From Sphingobium sp. BYY-5 (lineage in GTDB: Bacteria > Pseudomonadota > Alphaproteobacteria > Sphingomonadales > Sphingomonadaceae), in contig NZ_JALEBH010000002.1 of assembly GCF_022758885.1 (NCBI RefSeq), positions 852,501 through 916,500 of the forward strand: DNA of 64,000 bases, written 5' to 3'. Made by a program: the position numbers and the translations under genes. This document shows positions 35,385 to 44,187 of this stretch, piece by piece (positions within the stretch are counted from its first letter, which is position 1; each line of letters begins with the position of its first letter). Below the pieces are notes generated by a model. It searched no databases, had not been told where the DNA came from, and saw only the letters and a program-made list of their open reading frames with translations.

Positions 35385-35395
35385 GTGATCATCAC
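35385..35395. promoter_or_regulatory. Candidate operator upstream of TetR operon
   Basis: GTGAT-C-ATCAC is a perfect 5-1-5 palindrome, 115-125 bases upstream of the TetR start within the 35271-35561 gap. It is short, so this is a weak call. Apart from this and the hairpin at 35503, that gap of 291 bases shows nothing else. Confidence 0.25.
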
Positions 35396-35502
35396 CGTTG
35401 TTGATTGCTTTATCCCTGCCCGTCTCAGCCACGGAGTCAATCAGGGCCGGCCGATCATCGCTGCCGCGAAGAATGGCAGTATTTTCCAGGCTTAAGACAG
35501 CA

Positions 35503-35537
35503 ATTGGCCGGACGACGATCGGAGCCGCCCGGCCAAT
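35503..35537 (-). terminator. Hairpin after TBDR gene
   Basis: ATTGGCCGG (35503-35511) pairs with CCGGCCAAT (35529-35537), a nine-base perfect stem with a 17-base loop, starting 25 bases after the TBDR stop on the minus strand. It is probably the transcript end; the T-rich tail is weak. Confidence 0.5.
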
Positions 35538-35561
35538 CCACCATGTCTGCACGCCTTATTC

Positions 35562-37985
35562 TCAGCGCGAACCGAAGAAGAAGCGGACGTTGACGCCGAA
35601 CTCGCGCGGCGGCGTGACGGTAGCCCCTGTATAGGTGCTGGTGTAGGTTGCCGCCGTCGTCGTCGCCCCGGTCGATGTGAAACCGGTGATCTGCTGATAG
35701 GAGGTGAAGAGCGGCGTCGTGCGCGTCAGAACCTTGGTCGTGTCGAACAGGTTCTTGGCGAACAGGGAGATTTCCCAGCCACCGTCCGGATCGCGGATAC
35801 CGGCATAGAGATTGGCCAGCGCATAAGCGCCCACATCGTCGAAATTATTGGCAGGATCACCCTGCGACTGGCCGTTGTAGCTGACAAGCCCCCGTAGGAA
35901 ACCATCCACCTTATCGGAAATCGGCGCCCGATATTCGCTCTGTAGCGTCGCCGTCAGCGGCGGCATGAAGGATGCCCGCTGGGTCACGTTGCAGGAGGAG
36001 ATATTGTTCGCACCGACCGCCGCCTGCAATTGAGTCAGGCTGGGCGCTGCACCGACAGGATCAGGCACGCCGTCCCCGTTGAGGTCATTGCAAGGGATGT
36101 TGCCACCCTTGATCTTACCCAGCGAATAGCTGGCGGACAGTCCGACATTCCAATGGCGGTTGACGTCGACGAACAATTCGCCCTCGACACCATTCACCTC
36201 GACCGGCACGGCGCCCACGAAGTTGAACGAATTGACCTGCTGCGCCGTCCCTGTCACCTGCCCCGACGCATTCCGGATGGCGATGGTATCGACATAATAG
36301 ACACCGTTATTAGGCACGCGGAACGGGAAATTCTTGTACTTCTGGTGGTAGGCGGTGAGGTTGAAGCGCGCCTTTCCTCCCATCAATGTGCTCTTGAAAC
36401 CAAGCTCATAGGATTTCGAGGTTTCCGGCGGCAGATTGAGGAAGCTATTTTCCAGTTCGGATTTGGCGATGTTGAAGTCACCCACGACATTGATGCCCGG
36501 ACGCATCGAGCTGCCCGTCGCTGCATAGACCAGGAAGTCCCGTGAAAAATTATGCTTGATCGACGCGCTGTAGATCAGCTTTTTCAGATTCTGACTATCG
36601 GCAGCGATCGTGTTGCCGTTGACGGCCAAGAAATTCTCAGAGTCATATTTGATCCGCCGCAGGCCGCCCGAAAGCTCGGTCTTTTCCCCGATATGCGCCG
36701 TCAGATTGCCGAAGAAGGATTGTTCATGCGATCCGCCCGTTCGGGCAATGTCGGTCTGCACGATGGACGCGATGCCACCCCCAAACGCTGTGGGCAGGCG
36801 CACGATGGTCGGAGACGTCAGGCTGGTCGGCGGGCGGAGCTTGCTGTCGAAGAACCCGACCACATAGTCGAAGATATCGAACACCCGCGCTTCATTCTGT
36901 AGCCGCACTTCATGGGATGTCTGCTTGGCGATCGTATCGGTGATCTGGTTGACATCGCGTCCGATGAAGAAATTGCCTCGATCGATATTATCGGTCGAAT
37001 GGAAATCCTGCTTCGACCATTGGCCCTGATAGATCAGCCGCTGGCCAGCAGCCGCCAGTTCAGCGCGCCAGTTGAAGATGTCGATCCGCTGATTGATGAT
37101 GCGGGGCTGTTCCTGGATGGACAGCCGGTCCTTGGCGGTGATGAGCACCGGGCTGGGCGTCGCGTCAGGATTGGCCTCGCTGAAGGAGATCGCCTGATCG
37201 TATGTCCGCGCATCGCGATCAAGATATTGATAGGTGCCTTCCAGCTTGAGCCAATCGGTCGGCTCGACCGCGCCGACGACGCGGAAACTCTTCGTGCGGG
37301 AATGCGGATCGGGCGCGCCGGCGCTGCGCACCAGCGGACGCACGCGGTCGCCCTCATTTTCGTCCCACACACCTGACACGCGCAGACCGGCCACGCCTTC
37401 GATAATGGGCAGGTTCAGCGCACCCTTGAAATTCAACGTGCCGATGTCGTTGCCGGTCCAATCGACATAGCCGCCAAACTGGTTGAGGTCGGGTTTGCGC
37501 GAGGTGATGGTGATCGATCCGGACGGCGATGCACGCCCACGCAACGTACCCTGCGGGCCGCGCTGCACTTCGATCTGGCCGATATCGTACATCTGCTGAA
37601 GGACGACGCCGGGCGAGATTGGCGCATCGTTGAAGTAGAATTCGACCGTGCCGTTATTGCCGCTGGCATTGGCATCGAAATTGACGCCGCGCAGGCGCGC
37701 ATTACCGCCGATACCGTTCGCGTTGGTGGACAGTTCCAGGCCGGGAGCGAGCGATTTCACTTCGGCGAACTCGCGGAAATTGAGATTGCCAAGCGACTGG
37801 CCGGTCACCGCGTTGATGACGGCCGGCACGTCCTGCACATCTTCTTCACGGCGACGGGCCTGAACGATGATGGTGGGCGCATCGAACCCGCCGTCCTGCG
37901 GCGCCTCCTGCGCCATTACCGTTGTCGAAGCGGCCAGGGCGGCAATGCTCGCGCCCATGAGGTGATATGCGGTGATGCGCTTCAC
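35562..37985 (-). CDS. TonB-dependent receptor
   Basis: An 807-residue outer membrane receptor of the type common in sphingomonads for hydrophobic catabolic substrates. The start is a GTG at 37985 with GGAGG eight bases upstream, giving a proper signal peptide (cleavage near TTVMAQ). TIIVQARRREEDVQDVPAVI marks the TonB box and plug start; IEVQRGPQGTLRGRASPSG is the plug core. The barrel ends in FGVNVRFFFGSR. There is no STN domain. It is monocistronic, with a hairpin after its stop, and divergent from an SDR. The promoter region carries the 18-base element shared with the Baeyer-Villiger operon, suggesting joint induction. Confidence 0.93.
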   Translation of the reverse strand: MKRITAYHLMGASIAALAASTTVMAQEAPQDGGFDAPTIIVQARRREEDVQDVPAVINAVTGQSLGNLNFREFAEVKSLAPGLELSTNANGIGGNARLRGVNFDANASGNNGTVEFYFNDAPISPGVVLQQMYDIGQIEVQRGPQGTLRGRASPSGSITITSRKPDLNQFGGYVDWTGNDIGTLNFKGALNLPIIEGVAGLRVSGVWDENEGDRVRPLVRSAGAPDPHSRTKSFRVVGAVEPTDWLKLEGTYQYLDRDARTYDQAISFSEANPDATPSPVLITAKDRLSIQEQPRIINQRIDIFNWRAELAAAGQRLIYQGQWSKQDFHSTDNIDRGNFFIGRDVNQITDTIAKQTSHEVRLQNEARVFDIFDYVVGFFDSKLRPPTSLTSPTIVRLPTAFGGGIASIVQTDIARTGGSHEQSFFGNLTAHIGEKTELSGGLRRIKYDSENFLAVNGNTIAADSQNLKKLIYSASIKHNFSRDFLVYAATGSSMRPGINVVGDFNIAKSELENSFLNLPPETSKSYELGFKSTLMGGKARFNLTAYHQKYKNFPFRVPNNGVYYVDTIAIRNASGQVTGTAQQVNSFNFVGAVPVEVNGVEGELFVDVNRHWNVGLSASYSLGKIKGGNIPCNDLNGDGVPDPVGAAPSLTQLQAAVGANNISSCNVTQRASFMPPLTATLQSEYRAPISDKVDGFLRGLVSYNGQSQGDPANNFDDVGAYALANLYAGIRDPDGGWEISLFAKNLFDTTKVLTRTTPLFTSYQQITGFTSTGATTTAATYTSTYTGATVTPPREFGVNVRFFFGSR

Positions 37986-38287
37986 TTGGTTCTCCTCCCC
38001 TAATCGGCGCCACGGCGAATCTTCGGTTCGCGATCGGCGCAAATGATCGTTTCTGTTCTTTACGATTCTCGTTATGCCCGATCCCCTCAGAGAGCGAAGC
38101 CCTTAACCAACAGGTCTGTCTATATATCGCCGCCGCGATTCTCCTTTGCGCTCCGCCACTTCACACGGCCATCGCACCGGCAATATCGTGCCCTGACTCC
38201 TTGCACCTGTCGCCTGTGTTACCCAGCCTATCTAGGCTCCGGTGAGGCCGCGCATGATCCGGGCAATCCTATGAATGGAGGAAAGCG
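37986..38287. other. Divergent intergenic region, TBDR/SDR
   Basis: This 302-base region separates the divergent TBDR and SDR genes. It holds the GTG-proximal ribosome site of the TBDR, the shared palindromic element at 38105-38122 next to an AT-rich TCTATATAT stretch, and a GGAGG just before the SDR start. I saw no coding sequence; the small ORFs through it have no support. Confidence 0.6.
38105..38122. promoter_or_regulatory. Shared palindromic operator, copy 1
   Basis: The sequence AACCAACAGGTCTGTCTA contains an almost perfect ACAGG/CCTGT palindrome. It matches the element at 58258-58275 in 16 of 18 positions. It lies 120 bases upstream of the TBDR start and 166 bases upstream of the SDR start. 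A TetR-type or similar dimeric regulator is the likely binder; which one is unknown. Confidence 0.6.
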
Positions 38288-39100
38288 ATGGACCTGGACC
38301 TGAAAGGCCGAGTGGCGATCGTCACCGGGGCAACGGCCAATATCGGCCGCGCGATCGCACTGGACTTTGCGTCGGAGGGCGCCGCCATAATCGCTGTTGG
38401 GCGCGATCAGGAAGCGGGCGAACATGTTGTGGCCCAGTGTCTGGATCGCGGGGCCGAGCGCGCGCTTTTCGTCTCCGCCGACCTGACCAATCCGAACGCC
38501 GCGCTCCAGATCGCCGCATCCGCCGAAGCGATGGGGCCGGTTGCCGTCCTGGTCAACAATGTCGGCGGCAATATCGGCGCCGGCTTCTTCGCCGAGTCCG
38601 ATCCCGCCACGTGGGACAGCGACATCGACCTCAATCTGGGTACGGTGCTGCGGATGACTCATGCCGTGCTGCCCGCGATGATCGATCGGAAGAGCGGCGC
38701 GATCATCAATATCGGATCGACCGCTGGATTGGTGGGCGACTATATGCTGCCCGTCTATTCCGCCGCAAAAGCCGCCGTCCATGGTTTTACCAGGGTATTG
38801 GCGAAGGAAGTCGGCCCGCTCGGCATACGCGTCAATTGCATCGCACCCTACGGCACGATCTCGACCGACCCCGACGCCTTCAGCAAAGGCAGCCGGTTCA
38901 ATCCCGACAATGATTTCTTCCGAAAAGCCTTTGCCGGGACCAGCCCCGAGGACATGGCGAAGCGTGCGCGCCAGACAGTGTTGGGTCGGCCTGTCGCCAC
39001 CGCTCAGGAGGTCGCGTCGCTCGCCCTCTATCTCGCAAGCGACCTGGCCGGATTCATCACCGGGCAAGTCTATGCGGTGGACGGCGGCAGCCTGCTTTAA
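38288..39100 (+). CDS. SDR family oxidoreductase
   Basis: A 270-residue SDR. The cofactor motif is TGATANIG (Asn in place of Gly at the second-last x), followed by NNVGG (NNAG region), NIGSTAGL with the catalytic Ser and YSAAK. A long loop before the last strand (SKGSRFNPDNDFFRKAFAGTSPEDMAKRARQ) is typical of SDRs acting on bulky substrates. GGAGG six bases upstream supports the ATG. It is divergent from the TBDR and shares its promoter region with the palindromic element, so it may act on the imported compound. Its stop overlaps the convergent VOC gene by four bases. Confidence 0.92.
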   Translation: MDLDLKGRVAIVTGATANIGRAIALDFASEGAAIIAVGRDQEAGEHVVAQCLDRGAERALFVSADLTNPNAALQIAASAEAMGPVAVLVNNVGGNIGAGFFAESDPATWDSDIDLNLGTVLRMTHAVLPAMIDRKSGAIINIGSTAGLVGDYMLPVYSAAKAAVHGFTRVLAKEVGPLGIRVNCIAPYGTISTDPDAFSKGSRFNPDNDFFRKAFAGTSPEDMAKRARQTVLGRPVATAQEVASLALYLASDLAGFITGQVYAVDGGSLL

Positions 39101-39477
39101 TCAGGCGGGCCGAAACGGAACACGACCAGCTTGTTGCCGTCGAGGTCGCGGAAATAGGCGCCGTAGAAACCGTTGGGATCGTCGCCGCGAATGCCGGGCC
39201 TGCCCTCGCATGTGCCGCCCAGGGCCGTGGCCCTGGCATGGATGGCGTTGACCTGCGCACGACTGGCCGCCTGGATGCCGGCCTGGGTGCCATTGCCCGG
39301 CGTCGCGTCACCCTTAAACGGCATACCGATCAGCAGCATTCCGCTGTCTGCCGTTCGGTAAGCGACAAGATCCGGACGATCGAACGCGCGAGTGGCGCCG
39401 ACCAGGGCCGCGATCTCATCATAGAAGGCCTTGGCGCGATCCAGATCCCGCGTGCCGAAACGGACCAGGTTGATCAT
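39097..39477 (-). CDS. VOC (glyoxalase-fold) family protein
   Basis: A 126-residue single VOC-domain protein: MINLVRFGTRDLDRAKAFYDEIAALVG, the central MLLIGMPFKGDATPGNGTQAGIQAASRAQVNAIHARATALGG and ending in FYGAYFRDLDGNKLVVFRF. The last motif provides the Glu/His-type metal end in many VOC enzymes, but here the usual E before D is Asn-Lys, so metal binding is doubtful. The ATG overlaps the stop of the upstream VOC gene. Members include extradiol dioxygenases, epimerases and resistance proteins; the function here is open. Confidence 0.82.
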   Translation of the reverse strand: MINLVRFGTRDLDRAKAFYDEIAALVGATRAFDRPDLVAYRTADSGMLLIGMPFKGDATPGNGTQAGIQAASRAQVNAIHARATALGGTCEGRPGIRGDDPNGFYGAYFRDLDGNKLVVFRFGPPD

Positions 39478-39941
39478 CGTCCGCCCATCGCCGCCCAGCG
39501 GTCAGGCACCATCCATACATATTCGGTGTAATGACCAAGCCATGGCCGCGTATCGAGATAGAGGAATTGCAACATATTCGGCGTCCCCCCTTTCAGGACG
39601 ATCGGGAACGGCTGCCCGGCGACCTGCGCCATGAGTGCGTCCCAGTCGTCCACGACATGACAGACATGATGAAAGACCAGCCGGTCATCCGCAGGCAGCG
39701 CATCGCGATAGAGGGCAAGAACGTCGCCCTCCTTGGGTTCGATCAATTCATAGTTCAGATCTTCGACCCAGACGAAGGCCAGCTTCTGCACGCCTATTCC
39801 TTCGCCTTGCGGCGTCCAGACATGCACCGGCACTTCGATCTCATGCAGCGCACGCACATCGGCGCGCGCCTTGAACTCCGTCACCGCCTTGTCGACATTC
39901 CGCGTCACATACGCGTTCTGATAATGGCGTCCCACAATCAT
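39474..39941 (-). CDS. VOC family protein
   Basis: A 155-residue VOC-fold protein. HYQNAYVTRNVDKAVTEFKARADVRALHEIEVPV forms the first half, and LAFVWVEDLNYELIEPKEG plus RLVFHHVCHVVDDWDALMAQV and MLQFLYLDTRPWLGHYTEYVW the second. His/Glu positions (HHVCHVV, YELIEP, HYTEYVW) suggest an intact metal site of the methylmalonyl-CoA epimerase or glyoxalase kind. GAGAGG lies seven bases before the ATG at 39941; an upstream in-frame ATG is less likely. It overlaps the next VOC gene by four bases. An isomerase or lyase role in catabolism is plausible. Confidence 0.82.
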   Translation of the reverse strand: MIVGRHYQNAYVTRNVDKAVTEFKARADVRALHEIEVPVHVWTPQGEGIGVQKLAFVWVEDLNYELIEPKEGDVLALYRDALPADDRLVFHHVCHVVDDWDALMAQVAGQPFPIVLKGGTPNMLQFLYLDTRPWLGHYTEYVWMVPDRWAAMGGR

Positions 39942-40054
39942 GGCCGGCCCTCTCCCGATTATCGTGACACCGAAATGGACAGTTATGACAGGCGCGCCAA
40001 CCACGACATCTATCGACAGCGGGACTTACCCAACATATCCAGCCATAGCCCGCA

Positions 40055-40927
40055 TCAACGTGTGCGCGACAGGTTTCGCTGACGAAACAGGCGAGGGGTG
40101 GAACCGGTCGCGCGGCGAAAGGCATAGGCGAAGCTGGAAGGAGAAGCGAAGCCGAGCGCGAAGGCGATTTCCTTGATATTCTCGTCGCTCGCCAGATGGC
40201 GCTTGGCCATTTCGATCCGCATCTGGGCGACATGGTCGCCAATGGAACAACCCCGGCTCGTCCGGAAACCGCGGGTGAGCTGACGCACCGACATGTTGCA
40301 GAGCGTGGCCAACTCTTCCAGCGGCGGCGGCGGGCCGGACTGGTGCAACCGTTCGTCTATCCGCCGCAACCGCCAGGAAGCGAGTCCTCCCGTGATCGGC
40401 CCCTCCGCAATCGCCTGACAATAGCGCGCCACCTCGATCGCCAGTTGCTGCGCGATCAGTTCAGCCAGAACTTCTCCCCCCGGGCCGGGATGCCGCACTT
40501 CCGCCGCCAGGCGCAGCAGGCAGGCGCGCATATGGGGATGGGCAATGTCCAGACCCGCCGCCAGCCGACGGTCGGTCCATTCCATGCTGCCGTCGAGCCA
40601 GCGGTCGATGGCGGCGGCGGGAATCTCGCACACCACCGACGCCTGTCGCCCACCGGCATCGCTGCGCACATGGATCGCCTCGCCGGGGGGCACCAGGAAT
40701 ATCTCGCCCAGCGGTTCATAACGATGCGGCCCCCAACGTTCGCGATAGCAACCGCGCGCCTGTTCCGGACGCGATGTCAGGCACAGGTCGAGCCAGTAAT
40801 GATCGGTGCGGCGGAACAGCCGGTTCGTCGGCTGGTCGAGTTGCAGCCGCATGATCCGAACCAAAGCGGAAGGCACGACCAATTCCGCTTCAAAAATAGA
40901 ATTGGCGAAACTTTCCTCCTGCGACAC
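40055..40927 (-). CDS. AraC-family transcriptional regulator
   Basis: A 290-residue regulator with an N-terminal cupin-like sensing half (about 20-150, RYEPLGEIFLVPPGEAIHVRSDAG) and two C-terminal helix-turn-helix units (about 188-285): LEELATLCNMSVRQLTRGFRTSRGCSIGDHVAQMRIEMAKRHL and IKEIAFALGFASPSSFAYAFRRATGSTPRLFRQ. It is divergent from the SDR-ADH-MBL-sulfotransferase operon with 153 bases between starts, so activation of that operon is likely. It is also co-directional with the two VOC genes downstream. Confidence 0.92.
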   Translation of the reverse strand: MSQEESFANSIFEAELVVPSALVRIMRLQLDQPTNRLFRRTDHYWLDLCLTSRPEQARGCYRERWGPHRYEPLGEIFLVPPGEAIHVRSDAGGRQASVVCEIPAAAIDRWLDGSMEWTDRRLAAGLDIAHPHMRACLLRLAAEVRHPGPGGEVLAELIAQQLAIEVARYCQAIAEGPITGGLASWRLRRIDERLHQSGPPPPLEELATLCNMSVRQLTRGFRTSRGCSIGDHVAQMRIEMAKRHLASDENIKEIAFALGFASPSSFAYAFRRATGSTPRLFRQRNLSRTR

Positions 40928-41044
40928 CCTGCTCTCCCCGGCTTCATCGGTCTTGGCCTTATCGGTGGATTATGGCTGGTAAACGATAGCCACGTCAATT
41001 GCAGGCGATGCCACTCTCGCGGACAGTCGCGCGTGTGACAACGA

Positions 41045-41057
41045 CCGCCGACGGCGG
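41045..41057. promoter_or_regulatory. 6-1-6 palindrome before the SDR operon
   Basis: CCGCCG and CGGCGG flank a single A, 24-36 bases upstream of the GTG start. It may be an operator in the AraC/SDR divergent region, although AraC proteins usually bind direct repeats. Confidence 0.25.
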
Positions 41058-41080
41058 CGACTATTCTCAAGGAGAGTGAT

Positions 41081-41899
41081 GTGACGGGTCTGTTCGACTG
41101 TTCGGGCAAGGTGACGCTGGTGACCGGAGGCAATGGCGGGATCGGCCTGGGCTTTGCGCGCGGCATTGCCAGGATGGGCGGCAAGATCGCGATCTGGGCG
41201 CGCAACGCCGAAAAGAACGAAGCCGCCAAGGCCGATCTGCTGGCGGCTGGCGCGGGCCGGGTCGAAACCTATCGGGTCGATGTCGCGTCGGAACAGGCGA
41301 TCATCGATGGCTATGCCAAGTTGCTGGCCGATTTCGGCCGGATCGACTGCGTCTTCGCCAATTCTGGCCGCGCTTCCCGCAGCCGATCGGTGCTGACGCT
41401 GGACGCGGAGGAATGGCATGACCTGCTGGCGGTCAACCTGCACGGCGCCTTCTTCACCCTGCGCGAAGGCGCCAGGGCGATGGTCGCGCGCGCCGAGGCC
41501 GGCGAGCCGGGTGGCAGCCTGGTATATTGCGGCAGCCTGTCGATGTTCCATGGTATGCCGGGAATCAACAATTATGCTGCATCCAAGGGCGGCATGGGCG
41601 CTGCCGTACGCGGCATGGCGGCGGAACTGGGCAAATATGCCATACGCGCCAACTCGATCGCCCCCGGCTACGTCAAGACCGGCATCGGCGGCGATGGTGA
41701 GATGAGCGAAGAGATGAAAGCGCGCATGGCCGCGGTCGACGCGCATTTTTCCGCCAAGACGCCAATCCATCGGCCCGGCGCAATCGAGGATTTCGAAGGG
41801 ATCGGCGCCTATCTCTGCTCCGACGCCTCGCGCTTTCATAGCGGCGATACGATCGTGATCGACGGCGGCAGCCTGATCTATCCCCCTTATGCCTTCTGA
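41081..41899 (+). CDS. SDR family oxidoreductase
   Basis: A 272-residue SDR with TGGNGGIG, FANSG in place of NNAG, a CGSLSMF Ser region and YAASK. The start is GTG at 41081, preceded by AAGGAGA; an ATG two bases earlier is out of frame and hits a stop at once (ATGTGA). It is the first gene of a four-gene operon divergent from AraC. A 6-1-6 palindrome (CCGCCG-A-CGGCGG, 41045-41057) lies between the two. It probably oxidises an alcohol of the operon's substrate; coupling with the zinc alcohol dehydrogenase 16 bases downstream suggests consecutive steps. Confidence 0.9.
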   Translation: MTGLFDCSGKVTLVTGGNGGIGLGFARGIARMGGKIAIWARNAEKNEAAKADLLAAGAGRVETYRVDVASEQAIIDGYAKLLADFGRIDCVFANSGRASRSRSVLTLDAEEWHDLLAVNLHGAFFTLREGARAMVARAEAGEPGGSLVYCGSLSMFHGMPGINNYAASKGGMGAAVRGMAAELGKYAIRANSIAPGYVKTGIGGDGEMSEEMKARMAAVDAHFSAKTPIHRPGAIEDFEGIGAYLCSDASRFHSGDTIVIDGGSLIYPPYAF

Positions 41900-41915
41900 A
41901 CGGAGGACCATTCCC

Positions 41916-42935
41916 ATGCGTCTGCTCACCATCCATGACGTGAACGATGTACGGCTTGATCCCTATGAACGGCCACAGGCCGGTCCGAAGGATGTCGTCG
42001 TGAAGATGAAAGCCTGCGGCATTTGCGGCAGCGACCTCAGCTACATCAAGAATGGGGGAATACCCACGCCGGGCAAACTGACCGCGCTGGGCCATGAAGG
42101 CGCGGGTGAGCTGATGTTCGTAGGTGCCGAGGTACAGGGCGTATCGGTCGGCCAAGGCGTCATCATCAACCCGATGATGACGCCCAGCTATATCGGCAGC
42201 GGCGGGCCGGAGGGCGCCTTTACCGAGGAACTGCTGGTCCGCGACGCCCGGTTGGGCGACAGCCTGCTGCCGATCCCCGATGGCATTCCCTTCGAAGTGG
42301 CCGCCATGTGTGAGCCGCTGTCCGTCGCGATGCACGGCGTCAACCGGGCGCAGGTCAAGGCGGGAGACAAGGTGGTCATCTTCGGCTGCGGGCCGATCGG
42401 CCTTGGCATGGTGCTATGGGCCATCGATCGCGGCTGCCAGGATGTGATCGCGCTCGATCTGGCCGAGGAACGGCTGGAACGCGCGCGGGCGCTGGGCGCG
42501 CATGGCGTCAATCCGGGCACGGAGGATGCGCTGCAACGGATCAAGGCGATCCACGGCACGGTGACGGTGTTCGGCCGCGAAAAGGCGCAGACCGACGCCT
42601 ATATCGACGCGGCGGGCGCTCCGTCCATCCTGCGCGATGTAGTGACGCTGGCCAAGACCCATGCCCGGCATGTCATCACCGCCGCCTATCTGAAACCGAT
42701 CGAGCTGCCGGCAGGTCCCATGCTGACCACGGAAATGACGATCACGACAGCGGTCGGCTATCCGACCGAGATGCCCGATGTGATCGCCGCCATGCCGCGC
42801 CTGAAGGACAAGATCGCCGCGCTCATCAGCCACACATTGCCTTTCGATCAGGTGATCGAGGGCCTGGATATCGCCGCCCGGCCACAGTCGGCCAAGGTCA
42901 TGATCGAGTTTCCGGAGATTCAGCATGAGCAGTAA
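41916..42935 (+). CDS. Zinc-dependent alcohol dehydrogenase family protein
   Basis: A 339-residue medium-chain dehydrogenase. Catalytic zinc ligands are present: CGICGSD (Cys37), GHEGAGE (His60, Glu61), and MCEPLSVAMHGV with a conserved Glu. The cofactor motif is VVIFGCGPIGLGMV. The four-cysteine structural zinc loop expected after GHE is absent (the stretch reads PMMTPSYIGSGGPEG), so only the catalytic site remains. GGAGG nine bases upstream supports the ATG at 41916. It follows the SDR by 16 bases and overlaps the MBL-fold gene by 11. It should interconvert an alcohol and a ketone or aldehyde. Confidence 0.9.
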   Translation: MRLLTIHDVNDVRLDPYERPQAGPKDVVVKMKACGICGSDLSYIKNGGIPTPGKLTALGHEGAGELMFVGAEVQGVSVGQGVIINPMMTPSYIGSGGPEGAFTEELLVRDARLGDSLLPIPDGIPFEVAAMCEPLSVAMHGVNRAQVKAGDKVVIFGCGPIGLGMVLWAIDRGCQDVIALDLAEERLERARALGAHGVNPGTEDALQRIKAIHGTVTVFGREKAQTDAYIDAAGAPSILRDVVTLAKTHARHVITAAYLKPIELPAGPMLTTEMTITTAVGYPTEMPDVIAAMPRLKDKIAALISHTLPFDQVIEGLDIAARPQSAKVMIEFPEIQHEQ

Positions 42936-44187
42936 ACCACAAACCCCGCTTGGCGCGCTTGTCACCGCTGGCGATGGCCAGACGGCGGCGGAACCGATTG
43001 CCGACGGCATCTTCATGGTGAAGGACATAACCAACGCCTATCTGGTGACGACGAAGGACGGCGATCTGCTGGTCAACACCGGCTTTCTGGGCCATGGCGC
43101 ACGCAACAAGGAACTGTTCGCCCCCCACCGCACGGGTCCGCTGCGGCGCATCATCCTGACCCAAAGCCATGCCGACCATTATGGCGCGTTGCCTGAGCAG
43201 AAGGAGGACGGCACGCAGGTCATCGCGGGTGCTGGCTTCACCGACACGGCCGCCTATTTCGACCGGCTTGCTCCCTTCCTGGGGCGTCGATCTGGCAAGC
43301 TCTGGGCATCGATGACGCGGCGCGACGGGCCGCCACCCAAGCCGCCCGTCATCATACCGGACATCGCGGTGGCGACAACGCACGCATTCGAACAGGGCGG
43401 ACGCCGGTTCGAGGTGGTGAAGACGCCCGGCGGCGAGACGCTATGTTCTGTCTTTCTTTGGATGCCGGATGAAAAGACCGTCTTCACCAGCAATCTCTTC
43501 GGCCCCGTGTGGCGAGCCATGCCCAACCTGGTCACTATCCGTGGAGATCGACCCCGGCTGGTGCGCGCCTATCTCCGATCGGTCGAGCAGGTTCGGGCGC
43601 TCGAACCGGAACTGGTCATCACCGGCCATGGCGATCCCATCCGGGGACGCGACACCATTCGCGCCGATCTCGACCGGATGCACGCGGCGGTCAGCTATCT
43701 GGAGCGTGAGACCATCGCGGGCATGAATGCGGGGCGGATGGTGCAGGATCTGATGCGCGAGATCGCCCTGCCCGACGACCTCAAGATCGGCGAGTTCCAC
43801 GGCAAGACCCCCTGGGTCGTCCGCGCCATCTGGGAGGAGAATGCCGGCTGGTTCCATTATGCCGACGGCACCACCGCCCTCTACGGCGTACCGCGATCGG
43901 CGGTCGATGCCGACCTGGCCGAAATGGCCGGAGGCGCTGGCGCACTGGCGGTGCGCGCACACGCCCATGTCGTGAGCCAACGTCCGCTCGAAGCGCTGCA
44001 CCTCCTCGATATCGCGCTGCATGTCGCGCCCGATCATGAGGCTGCGCTGGACGTCAAGAAGGCCGCGCTAGAACAATTGCTCGCCGCCAGTGGCGGCGCC
44101 AACCTGTCGGAGACCATGTGGCTGAAGGCGGAAATCGCCGATGCCGAAGCACGGCTGGCCAAACAAAAACAAGAAGGAGAAGGATGA
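42925..44187 (+). CDS. Alkylsulfatase-type MBL-fold protein with altered metal motif
   Basis: A 420-residue protein whose N-terminal 260 residues are a metallo-beta-lactamase fold and whose next 110 residues match the alkylsulfatase dimerisation domain (GWFHYADGTTALYGV ... ALHLLDIALHVAPDHEAAL). The metal motif HxHxDH reads Q80-S-H82-A-D84-H85: the first His is replaced by Gln. A Glu-containing PGGET and a later TGHGDP His remain, while the usual second Glu position appears to be Ser (TSNLFG). It may have a changed metal site or a non-sulfatase reaction. It overlaps the PAPS-sulfotransferase gene by four bases. Confidence 0.85.
   Translation: MSSKPQTPLGALVTAGDGQTAAEPIADGIFMVKDITNAYLVTTKDGDLLVNTGFLGHGARNKELFAPHRTGPLRRIILTQSHADHYGALPEQKEDGTQVIAGAGFTDTAAYFDRLAPFLGRRSGKLWASMTRRDGPPPKPPVIIPDIAVATTHAFEQGGRRFEVVKTPGGETLCSVFLWMPDEKTVFTSNLFGPVWRAMPNLVTIRGDRPRLVRAYLRSVEQVRALEPELVITGHGDPIRGRDTIRADLDRMHAAVSYLERETIAGMNAGRMVQDLMREIALPDDLKIGEFHGKTPWVVRAIWEENAGWFHYADGTTALYGVPRSAVDADLAEMAGGAGALAVRAHAHVVSQRPLEALHLLDIALHVAPDHEAALDVKKAALEQLLAASGGANLSETMWLKAEIADAEARLAKQKQEGEG

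Noticed and set aside
38043..38303. 86-residue plus-strand frame before the SDR
   Set aside because: It crosses the shared promoter element, has no domain and overlaps the SDR start out of frame.
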